From contig JAFGTP010000031.1 in the NCBI GenBank assembly GCA_016934035.1, positions 1 through 64,000 on the forward strand: a stretch of DNA of 64,000 bases, read 5' to 3'. Below the pieces are notes generated by a model, which saw only the letters and a list, made by a program, of their open reading frames with translations, made no database searches and had not been told where the DNA came from. A program made the position numbers and the translations under genes. This stretch comes from Fidelibacterota bacterium (lineage in GTDB: Bacteria > Fidelibacterota > UBA2242 > JAFGTP01). Below, piece by piece: positions 54,284-63,936 of the stretch; the first letter of the stretch is position 1; each line of letters starts with the position of its first letter.

Positions 54284-56533
54284 ATGAAAAAGAAAAAAAT
54301 TATAATAATCGAAGATGAATTCATCATCGCCAGGGATATTCAAAAAACCCTGGAGGTTCTGGGCTATGAAGTTCTGAATATTTTCGGTAGCGGGGAGGAA
54401 TTTCTGGCTGAGATTCAAAATTATGGACCGGATCTGGTGCTGATGGATATTCTGCTGGAAGGGGAACTGACGGGGCTGGAAACCGCCGCGATCCTGCACC
54501 AGAGCTATTCCGTTCCTGTCATCTTTCTCACTGCCCATGCGGAAAAAGACAAAATTGAAAAGGCCAAAAAAGCCGACACCTACGGCTATCTCATCAAGCC
54601 TTACAATGACAAGGAACTGGAGACGACCATTGAAATTACACTGTATAAACATGAGATCTATCAACATCTTCAGGAAAGTGAAAAACGGTATGAAACCATT
54701 CTGCAGACCTCTCAAAATGGCATTATCATAACCAATATAGACGGAGATATCCTCTTTACCAATGAGCGGGCCAGAAATATCCTGTACAGTTATTTCCCCG
54801 ATATCACCGATCCGGAAAATATAAAGCAAATTTTTTCCGAAGCCCACTGGAAGGAATTTTATGACAATCTGATTATGGAACAGTTGAAAATTTTGACCAG
54901 TCTGGTGGATATCAAAACCCCGGACGGCAGAACTATCAAAATAGAAACGACGGTCAGTATAATCATGGTGGATAAAAATGCCAATATTGTCTTTCAAATC
55001 AATGACTTAACCGATCAGTACAATTCCTACAAACACATGAAAATGCTGACGACGGCGATTCGATCCATCGATGAATGCCTCTACATTACCGACGAAAATC
55101 ATCATGTGGTTTACACCAATGATACTTTCCAGACCCAACTGGGTTTTAATTTTGATGCCATTTACAGTAAAAATATTTTTAGTACATTGTTTAAAAAAGT
55201 ATCCCATGAAACCCTTCAAGTAATCCGGGAGGGCCTCACCAATGGCGGTTGGAACGGCGAAATGGAATTGGATAAAGAGGATGGTGAAAAACGGACCTTT
55301 TATGTGACCATGTCACTGGTCAATGACCAAAGTACCTATATTGTCGGAATTTTACGGGACATTTCCCTGGAATTGGACCTGAAAAAACAGGTTAACCAGA
55401 TCCAGCGGCTGGAATCCATTGGCAAACTGGCCGGCGGAATCGCCCATGATTTTAATAATATACTTTCAATAATAAATGGTTATTCCGAACTGATTCTTTC
55501 AAAAACTAAAAAGGATTTTCTTTTTTATGATTTTCTGAAAGAAATCCATGAAGCCGGTATTCGCGCTTCCGTCCTCACGAGGCAGTTGCTGCTCTTCAGT
55601 AAAAAAGAACCCGGGGAAATTGAAAAATTTAATCCCAACACCATCATCCACGGACTTTATAAAATGCTGGCGAGGCTCATCGGTGAAAATATAGATCTGC
55701 AGATTGATCTGGACGATGACCTTTTTGATGTTCTGATGGACAAAGGACAATTTGAACAGATATTGATGAATCTGACCATCAATGCCAGGGACGCCCTGAA
55801 CCTGTCATCCAATCCCCGCAAAGAAATTCAGATCAAAACGGAAAATACCTATTTTGACGAAGTTTTTGTTGATTATCATATTGATTCCAAAGTGGGATAT
55901 TATATCAAAATGACTGTAGCCGATAACGGTCCCGGTATTTCGGAGGAATATCAGGACAAAATATTTGACCCCTTTTTCAGCACCAAGGGTGAGGAACAGG
56001 GAACCGGGCTTGGATTGTCCACAGTCTACGGGATAGTTAAAAAATATGATGGAATAATTACACTCCACAGTGAAGTTGACGCTGGCACAGAATTTCACAT
56101 CTACCTGCCCAAATGCGAAGACAATTTCATCAATAAAACCCTGGCCTCCACCCAGATTCAAAAAGGAAAGGGTACCATTTTAATTGTAGAGGACTCCCAG
56201 CCTCTTCTGAGGGTTTCTGAGGAAATGATTAAAACCCTGGGATACAGGACATTTAGCGCCAGCACTGCCGAGGAGGCCTTTTTTTATGGCAAAACCTATG
56301 GGGCGGAAATCGACCTGCTCTTCACGGACCTCATTTTGAGTGAATACGACGGCTGTATGGTCTATAACGAACTGTTGAAGTATAATCCCAAATTAAAAGT
56401 CTTATATACATCGGGCTATGATGATGACTACCTTAAAAACTGCAATTTAAACATACCTCAGCAATACTTTATTCGCAAACCCTTTGACCGAAAATATATC
56501 AGCCAACTTCTGTCAGAACTTTTGGGGTCTTAA
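54284..56533 (+). CDS. Hybrid histidine kinase (REC-PAS-PAS-HisKA-HATPase-REC)
   Basis: 749 residues. Start at the ATG 54284; the TTG at 54269 is in frame but unsupported. Order: receiver (IIIIEDEFIIARDI, LMDILLEGELTG), PAS near 140-250, PAS near 262-370, HisKA with GKLAGGIAHDFNNILS, HATPase with NLTINARDAL, ADNGPGIS and GTGLGLSTVYG, and a C-terminal receiver (ILIVEDSQPLL, LFTDLILSEYDG). The HDFNNIL variant and CheY-like tail place it in the NtrB-like group of soluble sensors. No membrane segment. Monocistronic, 77 bp after cmoB. Confidence 0.92.
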   Translation: MKKKKIIIIEDEFIIARDIQKTLEVLGYEVLNIFGSGEEFLAEIQNYGPDLVLMDILLEGELTGLETAAILHQSYSVPVIFLTAHAEKDKIEKAKKADTYGYLIKPYNDKELETTIEITLYKHEIYQHLQESEKRYETILQTSQNGIIITNIDGDILFTNERARNILYSYFPDITDPENIKQIFSEAHWKEFYDNLIMEQLKILTSLVDIKTPDGRTIKIETTVSIIMVDKNANIVFQINDLTDQYNSYKHMKMLTTAIRSIDECLYITDENHHVVYTNDTFQTQLGFNFDAIYSKNIFSTLFKKVSHETLQVIREGLTNGGWNGEMELDKEDGEKRTFYVTMSLVNDQSTYIVGILRDISLELDLKKQVNQIQRLESIGKLAGGIAHDFNNILSIINGYSELILSKTKKDFLFYDFLKEIHEAGIRASVLTRQLLLFSKKEPGEIEKFNPNTIIHGLYKMLARLIGENIDLQIDLDDDLFDVLMDKGQFEQILMNLTINARDALNLSSNPRKEIQIKTENTYFDEVFVDYHIDSKVGYYIKMTVADNGPGISEEYQDKIFDPFFSTKGEEQGTGLGLSTVYGIVKKYDGIITLHSEVDAGTEFHIYLPKCEDNFINKTLASTQIQKGKGTILIVEDSQPLLRVSEEMIKTLGYRTFSASTAEEAFFYGKTYGAEIDLLFTDLILSEYDGCMVYNELLKYNPKLKVLYTSGYDDDYLKNCNLNIPQQYFIRKPFDRKYISQLLSELLGS

Positions 56534-56534
56534 A

Positions 56535-56555
56535 ATTTCCGAACCGGATTTTTTT
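56535..56555 (+). terminator. Weak terminator after the hybrid kinase gene
   Basis: TCCG (56538-56541) / CGGA (56545-56548) with a 3-nt loop followed by seven T, directly after the stop codon. The short stem makes this a weak candidate. Confidence 0.45.
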
Positions 56556-56589
56556 CTGAGGCGGGTGATTGGCCCGGCCTGATATTAAC

Positions 56590-57558
56590 TCATGGGCCCA
56601 CATGATTCAGGCTGTGTCTCCAATTGAATTCTGCTTTTCTGAGTCTGTCCATAATGGCTTTTCCGATGCCGGTTTCTGGAACCGGTTCAGCCAGGATAAT
56701 GTCAATATCCGGATCATCTTCAAAAGCGTGCAGGGCTTCAAACATATTGACGGCGTAATCCTTTAAATCTTCTCTTTCCGAGACCCGGATCACTTTGCGG
56801 CAGCCCTTTTCCAGATTGCCGGAAAAGGAAATCAGACCTGCCTTTGATTTTTCTATTTTCAAGACGGCCCCCTGGGCGATCAAGAATTTTTTGCCGGGAC
56901 TGTAATGGGATTTCATCATTCCCGGGGCTGATTGTTCTTCAAGGATGGAATTTCCGTCAAAGGGAAGAATTTTTTCCAGTTCTTCCTGGGTAATGATTCC
57001 GTTTCGCAGGACCTGAAAGCCAGTACCTGTCAGTTTAATGATGGTCGATTCGATGCCTACCGTGGTTTTTCCTCCTTCAAGGATAAAATCAACCCGTGGA
57101 AGTTGTTTTTTTACATGGGCTGAGGTGGTGGGGCTAATTCGTCCAAATTTATTGGCACTGGGCGCAGCGATGGGGCAGCCGGATTTTTGGATCAGTTCCA
57201 GAGCAATTTTATGGTTAGGCATTCTGATGCCTACGGTCGGCAGGCCCGATGTAACAATGTCGGGGACCCGGTTGCTTTTGGGCAAGACCATAGTGAGGGG
57301 GCCCGGCCAGTATTGTGCAGCTAACCGGTAAACCCGTTCATCAATGACGGATACCAGTTTTTCCAATTGCTGAAGGTCGGCGATGTGAACGATCAGCGGG
57401 TCAAAGGAGGGGCGTTCTTTGAGTTCAAATATTTTGGCTACGGCCAGTGGATTTAAGGCATCTGCTCCCAATCCATAGACAGTCTCTGTCGGAAATGCCA
57501 CCAGTTTTCCGGCCCCAATAGCCTGGGCTGCGATATCGATGTTATTGATGAGTTCCAT
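56590..57558 (-). CDS. L-threonylcarbamoyladenylate synthase (Sua5 type)
   Basis: 322 residues, the length with the extra C-terminal Sua5 domain, unlike short TsaC. YrdC-fold motifs are LVAFPTETVYGLGADAL, KERPSFDPLIVHI, WPGPLTMVLPKS, VGIRMPNHKIAL, PIAAPSANKFGRISPT and VGIESTIIKL; the linker SAPGMMKSHYSPGKKF is the Sua5 hallmark. It makes threonylcarbamoyl-AMP from threonine, bicarbonate and ATP for t6A at tRNA position 37. Its start overlaps the MFS stop by one base. Confidence 0.94.
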   Translation of the reverse strand: MELINNIDIAAQAIGAGKLVAFPTETVYGLGADALNPLAVAKIFELKERPSFDPLIVHIADLQQLEKLVSVIDERVYRLAAQYWPGPLTMVLPKSNRVPDIVTSGLPTVGIRMPNHKIALELIQKSGCPIAAPSANKFGRISPTTSAHVKKQLPRVDFILEGGKTTVGIESTIIKLTGTGFQVLRNGIITQEELEKILPFDGNSILEEQSAPGMMKSHYSPGKKFLIAQGAVLKIEKSKAGLISFSGNLEKGCRKVIRVSEREDLKDYAVNMFEALHAFEDDPDIDIILAEPVPETGIGKAIMDRLRKAEFNWRHSLNHVGP

Positions 57559-58718
57559 TATCTTTCCGCTGTTATAAAATGTTTTAGAAACAGTAAACTT
57601 CCTGCGAGGCTCAGCAGGCTTGCCAGAATAATGGCATAGAAAAATGAACCTGATATATCGTATAAAAAACCGCCGCTGACAGGGCCGGCGATACCTGCTG
57701 CTGCATATCCCAAAGATACATAGGGATAAATAATGCCAAGATTGTTGACGCCGAATACCTGGGCCGTTTCCCGGGCAAAAAGCACAAAATTTCCGCCAAA
57801 GCCAAATCCCATCAGGGAGGAGAGAATTAAATAGGAAAAATCCGTCAGGGGTAAAATATTCAGCGAAATAATAGAGAGGGATTGGACCAGCAGGGCCAGG
57901 AATACACTGAAACCCGCACCCAGATAATCGCTGAAGAAACCCCAGATTATTCGGCCCAAAAAGTTTGAAATGGCAAAGAGCGCCACGCCGAAAACCAGGG
58001 TATCATTGGCAATATCAACCTGGCCACCGATAATTTTTAAACTGCCGATGATCAGCAATCCGGCAAAAGTCCCCAGAAAATAGCCTAGGCAGAGTTTTCT
58101 AAAAATGGTTGTCCGAATAAATCGGGACACTTTAATCGCTCTTTCACTTTGGGCGCCTGTGTTTCGGACCTGATAAATGAAGTTGGATGACACGAATATC
58201 ATTAAACCATAAAATATTCCGATCATTTTGAGCAGGTGCAACACCGGGTAGCCGTTGCTGAGCAGAATTTTGGAAATTTCCGACATAAATACGGCACCCA
58301 GTCCAAAACCAGCCGCAGCGATTCCTGTAATCAATCCCTTTTTTCGGGGAAACCATTGGACCGGCGATGTGAGTGCCACCCAGTAGCCAAAACCGGTGGC
58401 GATACCGGTCAACAGGCCGATCCCAATGAGGACCAGCAGAAAATTCCCTCCGGAATAACTGGCCAGCAAATTTCCAAAAAAGAAAAGCAGGCCGGACAGG
58501 TAGCCGAAATATCGGTGTTTCCATTTTTGGGCTAATTGTCCGACAAAAATCATGGTTGTCGGAATAATAGCGATCACTGTTCCAAAAATGAATTGTGTTT
58601 GAAAGGCTGAAAAGCCATGTTCCTTCATCAACTCTGATGCGATGATGCTCCAGGCGTAGACGCTGCCAATGCAGAGCATGATGATAAAGGATGCAAATGT
58701 GGTTAAATATTTTTTCAT
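57558..58718 (-). CDS. MFS transporter of the oxalate/formate antiporter (OFA) type
   Basis: 386 residues, about twelve helices. The N-terminal GSVYAWSIIASELMKEHGFS and the WFPRKKGLITGIAAAGFGLGAVF segment are characteristic of OFA-group carriers for small carboxylates. The substrate cannot be told from sequence. It shares an operon with the Sua5 gene. Confidence 0.85.
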   Translation of the reverse strand: MKKYLTTFASFIIMLCIGSVYAWSIIASELMKEHGFSAFQTQFIFGTVIAIIPTTMIFVGQLAQKWKHRYFGYLSGLLFFFGNLLASYSGGNFLLVLIGIGLLTGIATGFGYWVALTSPVQWFPRKKGLITGIAAAGFGLGAVFMSEISKILLSNGYPVLHLLKMIGIFYGLMIFVSSNFIYQVRNTGAQSERAIKVSRFIRTTIFRKLCLGYFLGTFAGLLIIGSLKIIGGQVDIANDTLVFGVALFAISNFLGRIIWGFFSDYLGAGFSVFLALLVQSLSIISLNILPLTDFSYLILSSLMGFGFGGNFVLFARETAQVFGVNNLGIIYPYVSLGYAAAGIAGPVSGGFLYDISGSFFYAIILASLLSLAGSLLFLKHFITAER

Positions 58719-58948
58719 TCAGATCATGAAATCTTATGTGTTAATGTTTTAACTCCTGTCCGGCGCAGACAAAAGACTGTCAATTCATGCCCTCCTTTCC
58801 CAAAAAGGAAACCAGGGATTGTGAAGCTAATGACAATCAGCATATTTTCCAAGACTGAACTTAGCATATTTGAGGAGGGGTCAATAATATTTTTTTTCAT
58901 CTGCTGAATATCCAGCAGTGAATAGGATTTGTCAGCGTTGCCGGGGTT

Positions 58949-59602
58949 TTATTTTTTCGCCTTATAGATTTGTCCCTTTTCAATGATGAATTTCTCATCC
59001 TCTCCGATGAGTTCGGTTTTCTGGCTGGCCGGGTCTGGGTTGTAATGATAGTTTATATCCAGGACCACTTTGCCATTTTTGTCAATCACGCCCCAATGGC
59101 CCCCTGTCCAGGTATAATATTCACAATCCGGGTCTGCCGGGTTTGAGGAAACCCGGTGTCCACCGATATTGACAAGCGCCAGTCCTTTTTCAAATTTGAA
59201 AGCAAAATCATAGATGGGTGGAATGATTATGGTACCGGTTGTGTCCGCAAACCCTATCTTGGTGTTTTCTGTGACCCGAAAGGTCCCTTCCGATATATAA
59301 TCAGGCCCGTTGTCATAGGGAAATACGGTGAACAAGATATTTCCTTCCTTGTCGATGCCGACCAAGTCCGGTTTGTCTCTGAAAGAAACAATGGCGTAGG
59401 ACCGAAAAGTATCGGTCAGGCACCTTTCATATTTACCCGGCGGAACCATGAAATTGCCCTTCTTGTCCACATATCCGCAATTGTCCGCAGAATCGCATCG
59501 TCTATACCAGTCGTTCTGTTGCCCAAACAAATTGGCTGTAATTAAAAGCCCCATCATCATTCCTCTGAAAATCAGTCCGGATTGTTTTTTCCAGCTTTGC
59601 AA
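58949..59602 (-). CDS. Exported WG-repeat-like protein
   Basis: About 217 residues if started at the TTG at 59602, which gives a plausible signal peptide (LQSWKKQSGLIFRGMMMGLL...LFGQ). An ATG cluster at 59554-59560 after AGAGGA is the other choice. The open frame continues to 59812 but then overlaps the GT39 gene. WG-like repeats are visible: CGYVDKKGNFMVPP, LVGIDKEGNILFTV, IGFADTTGTIIIPP and WGVIDKNGKVVLD, a beta-stranded repeat seen in many surface or cytoplasmic proteins. Function unknown. Confidence 0.75.
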   Translation of the reverse strand: MQSWKKQSGLIFRGMMMGLLITANLFGQQNDWYRRCDSADNCGYVDKKGNFMVPPGKYERCLTDTFRSYAIVSFRDKPDLVGIDKEGNILFTVFPYDNGPDYISEGTFRVTENTKIGFADTTGTIIIPPIYDFAFKFEKGLALVNIGGHRVSSNPADPDCEYYTWTGGHWGVIDKNGKVVLDINYHYNPDPASQKTELIGEDEKFIIEKGQIYKAKK

Positions 59603-59660
59603 GGGCCGGGAAATATCAAGAGCAGGTCTGTCATTGTGAATTTGGGGAGAGCTATTGTTG

Positions 59661-61205
59661 TTAAAAAATTTCAAAATTCTTTCTTCTCTCTTCGGCAATT
59701 TGATTGAACCTTTCAGCAGCATAACTTTTGGCTCCTTGAAATAAAAATAGTTCTGTTCCTTTTTCTCTTGAAAACTCATTTTCGACAACTCCGACCCGTT
59801 TATATTCCTCAAACATTTCGATCACTTCTTTCCTTGGTAAATGACCGACAAGCAGCATGTTCCGGAACTTGATTTTCCTGGGTAACCAATGGATATAATC
59901 GGAGTTAAACGTATAGGCTTCGGGTGTTTGACCTCTGTTAAAATAGTTTAATGCGCCTGCTTGTCCGTAATTATCACAATAAATCAAAGTGCTTTGCGAT
60001 TCTCCTGAAGGAACCATCTGGTAAGCGGCCAAAGCTTTGTCTGCCATTTCCTTCCAACCGAGCATGTCGGCAAAGTCTTGAGGTAATGGGTGATTTTTTC
60101 CATCTTCCCAACGGAGCAAACCTAATCGTTTATAGGATTCTGGGTTTGCTATAATTTCCGATGGCTGTTGATAGGGCATTAAATATTTGATAATGAATGA
60201 AAAGGCAGTAATATTTGTAACCACAAGGAAGGATATAAGGACTGTTTTCCATTTTCCAAACCATGTTTCCAGATATACACTGCCAAAGGCAAATAAAACC
60301 GGATAAAGACCCAGGGAATAATAACTTTTCGCACGACTGATAGTGAATAATACCAGGACTCCAATAAATGTCCAAAAAACAAATCGATAGGGTTGAAAGG
60401 GTTTATAAAAAATGAATGCCCAAAAGGCTGCGATGGTTGGTATACCGATGAGGCCATACTTAAACTGGTCAAGCAGGAAATCAATCCGATTTATATTGAC
60501 CAGTTGATTTTCTTTTAAAGCATGCATATGATGCAAGACTGGAAAGTGATTTGTAATTTGCCAAATCACATTGGGCAGAAAAAGCAACAAAGCAAAGCTG
60601 ATGGCATAATAAAGGGCTTTTCTTTTGAAGATATATCTTTGCCCGCTTATGATGAGGCCCAGAAATAATCCAATTATCAGAAATGCAAGCGTGTATTTAT
60701 TGTATAATCCCAAAGTGGTTACTAATGATAATAAAATGAGCCATTTTAGGTGTTGGCGTTCCAGGTATTTTATCAGGGAGTAGAAGATGACAGTCCAAAC
60801 AAGAATGTCAAAGGAATTGGGCTGAAATAAAACATTCATGCGGGTATATACAGAAAAAATAAGAAGAGTTGAAGTCAATACCTTCGCCGCCAGCTTTCCT
60901 CCCAAGGCTTCAACGATTAACCATCCAAATACAACTGTCATGGTGCCAAAAAGTGCGGGCACAAGTCTGATCCAGAATAATCCACCGCCCATCAGGTAAA
61001 TCAAACCTGACATCCAGGATGTAAAGGGAGGAACCGAAATATAGCCAGCCGCCGGATGAAAAGCCTGGTCAAGGTGTAAAAACTCATCCCGGTGTAATTC
61101 ATAAATCGGATTGATAAGGGCAAACTGCAAAATTAACTTTGTGGCTATTAAAACAAGTAAAATCCAATATTGCTTCAAAAATATTTTCAGTTGTTTTGAT
61201 TTCAT
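59661..61205 (-). CDS. GT39/ArnT-like membrane glycosyltransferase
   Basis: 514 residues from the ATG at 61205, which follows AAGG; the frame extends to 61289 without support. First lumenal loop YELHRDEFLHLDQAFHP has the acidic pair typical of GT-C enzymes (PMT/ArnT), with AGYISVPPFTSWMSGLIYLMGGG next. About nine helices follow, then a soluble periplasmic tail. Such enzymes transfer a sugar from a polyprenyl phosphate to lipid or protein. The acceptor is unknown; no lipid A gene set is beside it. Confidence 0.85.
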   Translation of the reverse strand: MKSKQLKIFLKQYWILLVLIATKLILQFALINPIYELHRDEFLHLDQAFHPAAGYISVPPFTSWMSGLIYLMGGGLFWIRLVPALFGTMTVVFGWLIVEALGGKLAAKVLTSTLLIFSVYTRMNVLFQPNSFDILVWTVIFYSLIKYLERQHLKWLILLSLVTTLGLYNKYTLAFLIIGLFLGLIISGQRYIFKRKALYYAISFALLLFLPNVIWQITNHFPVLHHMHALKENQLVNINRIDFLLDQFKYGLIGIPTIAAFWAFIFYKPFQPYRFVFWTFIGVLVLFTISRAKSYYSLGLYPVLFAFGSVYLETWFGKWKTVLISFLVVTNITAFSFIIKYLMPYQQPSEIIANPESYKRLGLLRWEDGKNHPLPQDFADMLGWKEMADKALAAYQMVPSGESQSTLIYCDNYGQAGALNYFNRGQTPEAYTFNSDYIHWLPRKIKFRNMLLVGHLPRKEVIEMFEEYKRVGVVENEFSREKGTELFLFQGAKSYAAERFNQIAEERRKNFEIF

Positions 61206-61408
61206 TTTTTTACCTTGCTGCCAAACGTCGGCGCTTTTAAGAAAGGGCCACAATTCAGATGCCTCCGGTGTCAAAATATGATAGGTCAACGGAGTCCACC
61301 CGGTTCAGAGTACAAAAAGAATGGGAGAAAGATCTCCAAAGCAAAAGAACCCGGGATTGCAAATCCTGAAAAGGAAGATATGAAACCCCTGATATATAAC
61401 AAACCTTT

Positions 61409-62320
61409 TTATTGTGCCGGACTGCCAGTGAGCCCCAGGGCCTTAAGCGATTCCAGCCATAATTCCGCATGTTTTTCTAATCCGAGTACAGAAAAGTGAA
61501 CGCCATCATGCCGATCATAACAGTTATCCAGAAGGTCTGTGTTTGCTCCGGCATATACATCCGAATATTTTTCAATCAATTTTTTTTGCGCCTTTTGAAT
61601 TATTTCATCACAGCCCAACTGCTTATTCTTTAAGGCGTTTTCATTTGGGTGATATGTTGCAATAGCCATCAATATTGGAGCATGAACACCATTATTTCTA
61701 AAAGTATTACGAATATCCTCAAAATCGAGTATGTAGGAATCATAAGCTGTGTTGAATAAATTATCAGATTCTCCCTGATGCCACAAGATATAATCAATCT
61801 GAATATCCCTGGCTTTTAAATCCATTAAAGTTTTTGTAATAAGGTGATGGTGTTCTCCTTGTGACGACCATTGGGACACCGTTGTGCTGCCAATTCCCAG
61901 GGGTACGATTATTATTTTTTTAGCAATTCCCCGGTTAATTAATTGATCAGCCAGTCTGGTCCAAACAGACCCATTATCGGCACTGGCTCCTTTTAAGGGG
62001 TCCCGGGCCTTGTAAATCTGTCCGTCATACCAATTATATACTTCTTCCTGACAATCATATTTCGTTTGGCCATAATTGGCAGAATTGGATTGTCCAAAGG
62101 TGAAAATAACGGTATAATCCTGATTATTAAAATCTTCAAGTGTCATTGCTTTTTCTTCGTGCTGTTCCTCAGGTTTCGTTGCATTCGCAGCTATTTTATC
62201 CTGATGAAAAATTTTTTTGATTTGATGGATTGGAAAAAGCCTGTTTTGAGGACTCATTACGCCCAGGGCGTAACCCGCTAAAATTAATAGAATTCCTGCC
62301 AATATTTTCTTCATTTTCAT
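61409..62320 (-). CDS. SGNH-fold sialate O-acetylesterase-like protein
   Basis: 303 residues with an N-terminal membrane anchor or uncleaved signal (MKMKKILAGILLILAGYALGV). Catalytic blocks are FTFGQSNSANYG (nucleophile serine), GIGSTTVSQW, LWHQGESD and YDRHDGVHFSVLG (Asp-x-x-His), the layout of the DUF303/CE6-type carbohydrate esterases. It probably removes acetyl groups from a surface or environmental glycan in the periplasm. Upstream of GT39 on the same strand, 203 bp apart. Confidence 0.83.
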   Translation of the reverse strand: MKMKKILAGILLILAGYALGVMSPQNRLFPIHQIKKIFHQDKIAANATKPEEQHEEKAMTLEDFNNQDYTVIFTFGQSNSANYGQTKYDCQEEVYNWYDGQIYKARDPLKGASADNGSVWTRLADQLINRGIAKKIIIVPLGIGSTTVSQWSSQGEHHHLITKTLMDLKARDIQIDYILWHQGESDNLFNTAYDSYILDFEDIRNTFRNNGVHAPILMAIATYHPNENALKNKQLGCDEIIQKAQKKLIEKYSDVYAGANTDLLDNCYDRHDGVHFSVLGLEKHAELWLESLKALGLTGSPAQ

Positions 62321-62443
62321 GATCTATCCTTTTTTTTCAAGTTTATCGATTAATACTTATTGCCCTTTACACGAAATTATTTATACCTCCAAATTAGCAC
62401 TTTCCGCCCGATTGATTTTTGCCTTTGTTGTGCACAGTATTTT

Positions 62444-63052
62444 TTATTCCAATAATTTGAGGGTTTCTCTATATAAATCATTTAACCTGTATTCCTGACC
62501 GTGCAGACTTAGAAAACGTAGTCTTAACTCAATCAGTATATCTTTGGTATTCCCAATATCATTTGATTTTAAAAATAATCTTTCAGCAATTTTTTCAATT
62601 GAAGATTCCATAATTAACTGCTGTATCTGGTAAGTTTCACTAATATTCTTTAATGTTTCAAAATCAAACTCCGAGATTATTCCAATGGATTGAGCTGAAC
62701 TCCACGCTGAATTTGAAAGGGGTTTGTCCAATAGATTTTTATTGTCGAGAATTATCTGTATTGGCAAATAACTTTTGTTTTCGGCTAATATTTGAAGGCT
62801 GTCATTTTCAATCACGATTAAATTGTTGAGATTTTTAAGAATAGCATTATGGTCTGCAATCCAATTTTTTAATATCTTTTGATTGTCCATAAGCTCAGCC
62901 TTAATTTGTATAAGGGCATTATTTTTAGATCTGTTTGTCTTTGCATCTTCATAGGTTTTGTCAATATAAAGGGCAAATAGAACGCTAAATACGATTAGCA
63001 ATCCCTCTCCAAGATACTTTTTAAAATTCACTTTATTTTTTAGTTTACTCAT
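62444..63052 (-). CDS. Small membrane-anchored protein, DUF6090-like
   Basis: 202 residues from the ATG at 63052. The open frame extends to 63208, but that part reads through an attC-like repeat. It has a short charged N-terminus, one transmembrane helix (GEGLLIVFSVLFALYIDK) and a helical, probably cytoplasmic or periplasmic, coiled domain starting KTNRSKNNALIQIKAEL. The GE-helix-x-I-D/N start resembles DUF6090 proteins common in Bacteroidota. Function unknown. Cassette-like context: the ATG is 16 bp from the end of the attC-like element. Confidence 0.65.
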   Translation of the reverse strand: MSKLKNKVNFKKYLGEGLLIVFSVLFALYIDKTYEDAKTNRSKNNALIQIKAELMDNQKILKNWIADHNAILKNLNNLIVIENDSLQILAENKSYLPIQIILDNKNLLDKPLSNSAWSSAQSIGIISEFDFETLKNISETYQIQQLIMESSIEKIAERLFLKSNDIGNTKDILIELRLRFLSLHGQEYRLNDLYRETLKLLE

Positions 63053-63067
63053 TGATCTTGTTATATA

Positions 63068-63200
63068 GCGCATAACGGTCGAGTGTATGTGCATAAGGGA
63101 TTGCGGGCGATTTCCTGTCAAGTTACACAAAAGATGGAGCCGGTTACAACCCTTGAATAACCTACTGTCCCGGCAATTTTTTATACCGCGTGTTATAGGC
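63068..63200 (-). repeat. attC-like integron recombination site
   Basis: Read on the minus strand: GCCTATAAC (63200-63192) near one end and GTTATGCGC (63076-63068) at the other, like attC R'' and R' boxes, with CGGT/ACCG just inside. Internal arms ATTGCCGGG and CCCGCAAT (plus-strand 63169-63177 and 63100-63107) pair except for one extra C, resembling attC extrahelical bases. The element is 133 bp, 30 bp after the stop of one gene and 16 bp before the start of the next, as in a gene cassette. No integrase in the window. Confidence 0.5.
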
Positions 63201-63230
63201 ATACCCATTTAAAATTTTCATCTAATATTA

Positions 63231-63740
63231 TCAAACTGCATTCAATATTTCACTATGTGCTTTCCTTACAAGTTTGTTGTAGTCAAATTGAATAGCCCTG
63301 ATTTTTTCCAAGTCACCTTGTTTGTTTACAAATATATCTCGCACAGCGTTAGTTAATTCTAATTGTTTATTGATTAAATCTTTACTATTCATTGCTGCAA
63401 ATTGCGCAAAATTCTGAATATCCCATTCTAAATATTGAATATTTGCAATACTGTCATTTATTAACTCAAGTAAGTCATTTTCTTTTTTCTTTGCATTTAC
63501 TCCATTTTTATTCTGCATATTCTCCTGAAGCTGAGAAAGAGTAGTCACAATAACAGAAATATTTTCTTCAAATTTAATGGCTCGAATTAGAAAAGTTTCA
63601 GCCCAACGAACTTGCCATTCTTTTTCTTGTAATAAGGATTTTTTATTTCTTTCAATACTTTTATTGATTAAAAGCCCCAAAATCAAGATAATTATCGGAG
63701 TCAAAAAGGATATTATCAATTTCAAAATTTCTATTGTCAT
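63231..63740 (-). CDS. Small membrane-anchored helical protein, probable cassette gene
   Basis: 169 residues from the ATG at 63740; the frame runs on to 63929 through the upstream repeat. One transmembrane helix (LIISFLTPIIILILGLLI) near the N-terminus, then a charged, helical domain (NKSIERNKKSLLQEKEWQVRW, ENISVIVTTLSQLQENMQ). Not recognised. Similar architecture to the next gene (single N-terminal helix plus coiled helices). Such orphan membrane proteins are common in integron arrays. Confidence 0.6.
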   Translation of the reverse strand: MTIEILKLIISFLTPIIILILGLLINKSIERNKKSLLQEKEWQVRWAETFLIRAIKFEENISVIVTTLSQLQENMQNKNGVNAKKKENDLLELINDSIANIQYLEWDIQNFAQFAAMNSKDLINKQLELTNAVRDIFVNKQGDLEKIRAIQFDYNKLVRKAHSEILNAV

Positions 63741-63832
63741 TTGGTATTCTGGTTTTATATTATATCTCTCAATTATAATGTTTGCATTGTCGTTTTTTTG
63801 GGTTGCCCAAAACTTATTTCCGACGCAATATT

Positions 63833-63936
63833 GCGTATAACCGATTTTCTGGGAAGTGCGTTTGGTATCAGGATTTGGAGATAGTGCGATCATCAGGGCC
63901 TTTGGGTTAAAAAATTGATTGCGCAACAAGTTATCG
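63833..63936 (-). repeat. Possible second attC-like element
   Basis: On the minus strand, CCGATAAC (63936-63929) faces GTTATACGC (63841-63833) about 100 bp away, flanked by palindromes (TTGCGCAA near 63919 and ACGCAATATTGCGT at 63823-63836). Internal pairing is weak, so this is a tentative site. It is 93 bp ahead of the start at 63740. Confidence 0.35.

Noticed and set aside
58901-58918. Hairpin CTGCTG/CAGCAG after the WG-repeat gene as a terminator.
   Set aside because: On the transcribed (minus) strand it is followed by A-rich, not U-rich, sequence.
62343-62352. TTATCGATTA, nine of ten matching the LacI operator core.
   Set aside because: Lacks the TGTT/AAAA flanks, is single, and sits before an unrelated esterase gene.
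63053-63208. N-terminal extension of the 62444-63052 gene to an upstream ATG.
   Set aside because: It reads through the attC-like repeat and gives Cys/His/Arg-rich sequence with no signal or conservation; the ATG at 63052 starts a normal membrane anchor.
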